A program made the position numbers and the translations under genes. Shown here piece by piece: positions 61,524 through 64,000 of a stretch of 64,000 nt of DNA. This DNA comes from Hyphomonas sp. CY54-11-8 (GTDB taxonomy: Bacteria > Pseudomonadota > Alphaproteobacteria > Caulobacterales > Hyphomonadaceae), in assembly GCF_000682735.1 (NCBI RefSeq), contig NZ_AWFD01000023.1, forward strand, positions 1-64,000. Direction: 5' to 3'. Position 1 is the first letter of the stretch, and each line of letters opens with the position of its first letter. The notes beneath the pieces were generated by a model. The model did not search any database, was not told the origin of the DNA, and worked only from the letters and a program-made list of their open reading frames with translations.

Positions 61524-62777
61524 TTACTTCTGGTCCTGCGGCAGGGCGACGGGCTCACGCTCCGGCACCGGCGTGGAGGCCGGGCGGTCCGTGCTGGGCT
61601 GCATCTTCGCCGGGTCGACCGGGTATTCGCCGAGGCCGATATTGATGAAGCCAACCTCCGGCGCCTCGGCGATAACAAGGTTCACGGTCTGGTCTTCCCC
61701 GCCATCCCAGCGCGTGACGCCATCGGTCATGATCGCTGGCAGCTGACCGCCGATGGCCGCCGCGATCGGCGCCAGCATGCCCTGCGGATCGTCCAGCCCG
61801 CCTTCATACGTGTTGCCGGTGATGGTGATGTCGTTCAGCAGCGGATTATAGTTTTCGTCCGTGAACGGTTCTGTATAGGCCGTCAGCATGACATGGACGC
61901 TGCGATTGTCCTTGAACCGGTTGCCGGTGACATAGACATCCGAGTTCGCCATCACGATCAGGCCCGTGCCGCTCGGCACACCCGCCACGATGTTGCCGAC
62001 GGGGGCGAAGTTCACCGTATTGTTTTCGACGATGTCATTGTCATAGACACGGGTAGAATGCCCGCCCATGACGGGCAGGTCCGGCAGGTCAAAAACGAGG
62101 ATGCCGCCCGCATTGTGGCGCGCGATATTTCCGTACACGTCCGCATAGGAGGAGTTCTCGATCTCGATCCCGGCAACATTGTATTCGGCGACCGAGTCCC
62201 GGACGATAATGTTCTGCGACTGGCCGACATAGATGCCGGCATCGGAGGCGCCGCGCACGGTGCAGTTCTGCACCAGCACGTCGGTCGACTCGACCGGGTA
62301 GATGCCATAGGCGCCGTTCGTCTCATCCGGCTCGCCGGACCATTCGACTGTCAGGTACTGATAGGTGATCCTGTCGGAATCCTTGGATTTGATGCCGTCG
62401 CCCTTGGTGTCGCGGATGCCAAAATCTGTCAGCACGACATCGTCGGCGGTCACCAGCAGGCCCTCGCCCGCGCCGGTCTGGCCGGCAAAGTCGAGGATCG
62501 TCTTGCCCTGCCCGGCGCCGGCCAGCGTCACGTCATCCACGTCCAGCGACAGGCCGGTGGTGAACTCGAAGGTCCCTTCCGGCATGACGATGGTCTGACC
62601 AGGCTCGGCTTCGATCAGGGCGAGCTGGAGATTTTCGGCAAAGTCGCCTTCTGCCGAGACATGCACGACACCCTCTTCTGCGGGCGCGGCAGTCTCCGGC
62701 GCAGGAGCCTCTTTTTTGGAACAGGCGGCTGGCGCCAGGATTGCGGCAGCGGCCACTGCCAGAATGATGGGTCTCAT
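61524..62777 (-). CDS. Parallel beta-helix repeat lipoprotein (TIGR03805 type)
   Basis: The 417-aa product starts MRPIILAVAAAAILAPAAC (lipobox PAAC) followed by SKKEAPAPETAAPAEEG. A right-handed parallel beta-helix of ~24-residue coils follows (e.g. GEGLLVTADDVVLTDFGIRD, NGAYGIYPVESTDVLVQNCTVR, GIEIENSSYADVYGNIARHN). It is possibly a carbohydrate- or surface-binding or lyase-like protein; catalytic residues are not evident. It forms a 2-gene operon with the diheme cytochrome, with an operator-like palindrome 24-43 bp upstream. Confidence 0.88.
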   Translation of the reverse strand: MRPIILAVAAAAILAPAACSKKEAPAPETAAPAEEGVVHVSAEGDFAENLQLALIEAEPGQTIVMPEGTFEFTTGLSLDVDDVTLAGAGQGKTILDFAGQTGAGEGLLVTADDVVLTDFGIRDTKGDGIKSKDSDRITYQYLTVEWSGEPDETNGAYGIYPVESTDVLVQNCTVRGASDAGIYVGQSQNIIVRDSVAEYNVAGIEIENSSYADVYGNIARHNAGGILVFDLPDLPVMGGHSTRVYDNDIVENNTVNFAPVGNIVAGVPSGTGLIVMANSDVYVTGNRFKDNRSVHVMLTAYTEPFTDENYNPLLNDITITGNTYEGGLDDPQGMLAPIAAAIGGQLPAIMTDGVTRWDGGEDQTVNLVIAEAPEVGFINIGLGEYPVDPAKMQPSTDRPASTPVPEREPVALPQDQK

Positions 62778-62800
62778 GCCCTTTGTCCTCCCCGGGTCTT

Positions 62801-62820
62801 AGTTGACGCCAGTGTCAACT
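62801..62820. promoter_or_regulatory. Operator-like palindrome AGTTGAC-N6-GTCAACT upstream of the beta-helix operon
   Basis: Perfect 7-bp arms at 62801-62807 and 62814-62820. The inner 14 bases (62804-62817) read TGACGC-CA-GTGTCA, matching the core upstream of the monooxygenase gene at 30089-30102 in 12 of 14 positions. It lies 24-43 bp before the start at 62777, i.e. over the promoter. Confidence 0.6.
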
Positions 62821-62927
62821 TCCGTGGCGGAAATAGCAAGAGCCGCAAAGGAAAGCCCCGCCGGCATCTCTGCGGGCGGGGTATTCATGGTCCATACACG
62901 GTCTATATATGGTGTTCTACATGGTCC

Positions 62928-63167
62928 TCAGTGCACGCTGACCGGGGTCAGGTCGTGCAGCCGGGCAGCGGCAAATGCCGCGTCTCGGCCTTCCACGATG
63001 GCCAGTTGCTGGCCGTCGGCAGAGGACACAATGAACAGGTCTTCCGGCCGACCAATCCCTTCAAGGGCATTGGCGGGCACGAGGTCCTGCACTTCGTCTG
63101 CACCCAGGTGGCGAATGTAGACGATGGGTTCCGCATCGAAGCGGGGTGTGTTTTCGTCGTTCAACAT
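62928..63167 (-). CDS. DUF1150 family protein
   Basis: The 79-aa protein has VYIRHLGADEVQDLV and GRPEDLFIVSSADGQQLAIVEGRDAAFAAARLHDL, the DUF1150 pattern (Y.R.v....(L/V)....(L)(Y/F).(V).s.dG..la...(G).d.a...(A)...). In alphaproteobacteria the gene is often beside an Hsp20 gene; here none is adjacent. AAAGGAGTGCCGAC precedes the ATG. Function unknown, possibly a stress-linked regulator. Confidence 0.85.
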   Translation of the reverse strand: MLNDENTPRFDAEPIVYIRHLGADEVQDLVPANALEGIGRPEDLFIVSSADGQQLAIVEGRDAAFAAARLHDLTPVSVH

Positions 63168-63183
63168 GTCGGCACTCCTTTCC

Positions 63184-63193
63184 GTCGTACGAC
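63184..63193. promoter_or_regulatory. 10-bp perfect palindrome GTCGTACGAC upstream of DUF1150
   Basis: It lies 17-26 bp before the DUF1150 start at 63167. It is a candidate operator, or it may simply be a self-complementary 5' leader. Confidence 0.3.
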
Positions 63194-63222
63194 AGATACG
63201 GCGAACATGAGGTCCCTTAGGA

Positions 63223-63259
63223 GGGCACCTTTGGGCACCTTTCGTTCACATTAAAGGTG
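63223..63259. repeat. Tandem 10-bp repeat GGGCACCTTT x2 plus an inverted AAAGGTG half
   Basis: Direct copies at 63223-63232 and 63233-63242; the CACCTTT of the second copy pairs with AAAGGTG at 63253-63259 (10-bp spacer). This arrangement of two or three half-sites between DUF1150 and lysE is typical of regulator binding. The rest of the 228-bp gap (63168-63395) shows no gene. Confidence 0.4.
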
Positions 63260-63395
63260 GGGTTCAATTGTGGCGCTTCAAGTGCCACGATGCGGTGACT
63301 TCAAGGCGCATAATCACGGAAAAGTGCTGTCTCTTTTCGCCCTGATATGCTGTGTCTGTTGCACAACGCACTCCACAGCAAGCTTGAGCCCAGAC

Positions 63396-64000
63396 ATGCC
63401 CGCCGAGATCTTCAGCCTCTACCTGCCGAACTTGTTACTGATCCTGTCCGTTTTCATCGTCGGGGCAGCAAGCCCCGGCCCGGCCACGCTGATGATCATG
63501 AACGTCGCCGCCCGCGAAGGCCGGGCAGCGGGCGTGATGCTCTCGCTGGGAATAGTGACCGGATCTGTCTTCTGGGCCTGCGTGGCTGCGCTCGGTTTCG
63601 TCGCGGCGCTCAAGACCTCGGTCCTGTTCTTCACGGCGATGAAAATGGCGGGCGGGCTCTACCTGCTGTTCCTGGCATTCAAGGCGTTCCGGTCAGCCAG
63701 CCGCAAGACGCCTGCTGATGTACCTGAAGCGGCGCCCATGCCGGTTTCACACGGCACGCAATACCTGCGCGGCCTGCTGCTGCACCTGACCAATCCGAAG
63801 GCGCCGCTTGTCTGGATGGCGACCCTGTCCGTCGGCGCGGCATCCACGGCCCCGCCGGCCTTCCTGTTCACGGCCGTGACCGTATGTGCCGTCGCCGGGA
63901 CGGCCGTGTTTGTCGGCTATGCCTGCCTGTTCTCGACGCGGTCAGCGGTGGCCGCTTATCGCCGGATGCGGCGGCCGTTCGACCTGGTCATCGGCACGCT
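63396..64000 (+). CDS. LysE family transporter (3' end outside window)
   Basis: The visible ~201 residues start MPAEIFSLYLPNLLLILSVFIVGAASPGPATLMIMN, the LysE signature (GPxxLxx at the first helix). Further helices (AGVMLSLGIVTGSVFWACVAALGF, FFTAMKMAGGLYLLFLAFKAFR) and LRGLLLHLTNPKAPLVWMATL (LTNPKA motif) follow. It exports amino acids or related metabolites. The frame is intact up to the window end. Confidence 0.88.
   Translation, partial: MPAEIFSLYLPNLLLILSVFIVGAASPGPATLMIMNVAAREGRAAGVMLSLGIVTGSVFWACVAALGFVAALKTSVLFFTAMKMAGGLYLLFLAFKAFRSASRKTPADVPEAAPMPVSHGTQYLRGLLLHLTNPKAPLVWMATLSVGAASTAPPAFLFTAVTVCAVAGTAVFVGYACLFSTRSAVAAYRRMRRPFDLVIGT

Noticed and set aside
61443-63254. 603-codon plus frame
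   Set aside because: Antisense to the beta-helix gene and DUF1150.
1-64000. CRISPR array or insertion sequence
   Set aside because: No regularly spaced repeats of 25-40 bp and no transposase gene were seen.

Overview
The window reads as about 59 kb of core chromosome from a high-GC alphaproteobacterium plus the right-hand end of an integrated genomic island. The family Hyphomonadaceae, with Hyphomonas or a close relative first choice, is suggested by several things: the paired parallel beta-helix lipoprotein and SO2930/HNE_0200-type diheme cytochrome (a family I recall as named after a Hyphomonas neptunium locus), large TonB-dependent receptors, MmcB, TIGR02302, DUF1150, DUF4164-ZapA and HIG1-PduO neighbourhoods. 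This placement is inference from gene content; no rRNA is present.

Region 1 (1-4811) is the island end. It holds the C-terminus of an XRE regulator, an overlapping three-gene cassette (DUF262 protein, HEPN-like protein, DNA cytosine-5 methyltransferase), a tyrosine integrase and the tRNA-Arg(CCT) gene used as the probable attachment site. Base composition is lower in GC than the rest. The cassette is the best candidate for an uncharacterised defence system: it couples self-DNA methylation to a modification-sensor-type DUF262 protein that lacks its usual HNH nuclease, and to a HEPN ribonuclease-type protein.

Region 2 (4812-13579) holds MmcB, an ABA4-like membrane protein, a small lipoprotein, a divergent pair of citrate synthase paralogues (one with a MerR-like DNA-binding N-terminus), transketolase, DUF4164-zapA, a HIG1 protein and a PduO adenosyltransferase. 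Region 3 (13583-25450) holds an MBL hydrolase, MprF, and the lysine/arginine block TIGR02302-lysA-lipoprotein-lptM-argH facing tlpA, then a nuclease and rpmE. Region 4 (25628-34081) holds an ABC exporter, a Baeyer-Villiger monooxygenase/small membrane protein/SDR group with palindromic operator-like sites, an inositol-phosphatase family enzyme, thiE, DUF2798 and an M3 peptidase. Region 5 (34205-38284) is the glycolytic/gluconeogenic series gap-methyltransferase-pgk-fba, all on the minus strand.

Region 6 (38535-53559) holds an EamA transporter, a CoA-transferase, a fatty-acid desaturase, SelO, two divergent TonB receptors, an esterase, an HCCA-isomerase-like DsbA-fold protein and a feruloyl-CoA-synthase-like ligase: an uptake and catabolism flavour for lipidic or aromatic substrates. 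Region 7 (53707-64000) holds glmM, cysQ, a secreted tandem caspase-like protein, a double-FKBP lipoprotein, threonine ammonia-lyase, a VOC protein, the cytochrome/beta-helix pair, DUF1150 and the start of a LysE exporter.

The operator-like palindrome upstream of the monooxygenase and the one upstream of the beta-helix/cytochrome pair share the pattern TGACGC(G/C)AG(C/T)GTCA, so these two loci may answer to one regulator. Starts were chosen from ribosome-binding sites, overlaps and family N-termini, and often differ from the longest open frame.
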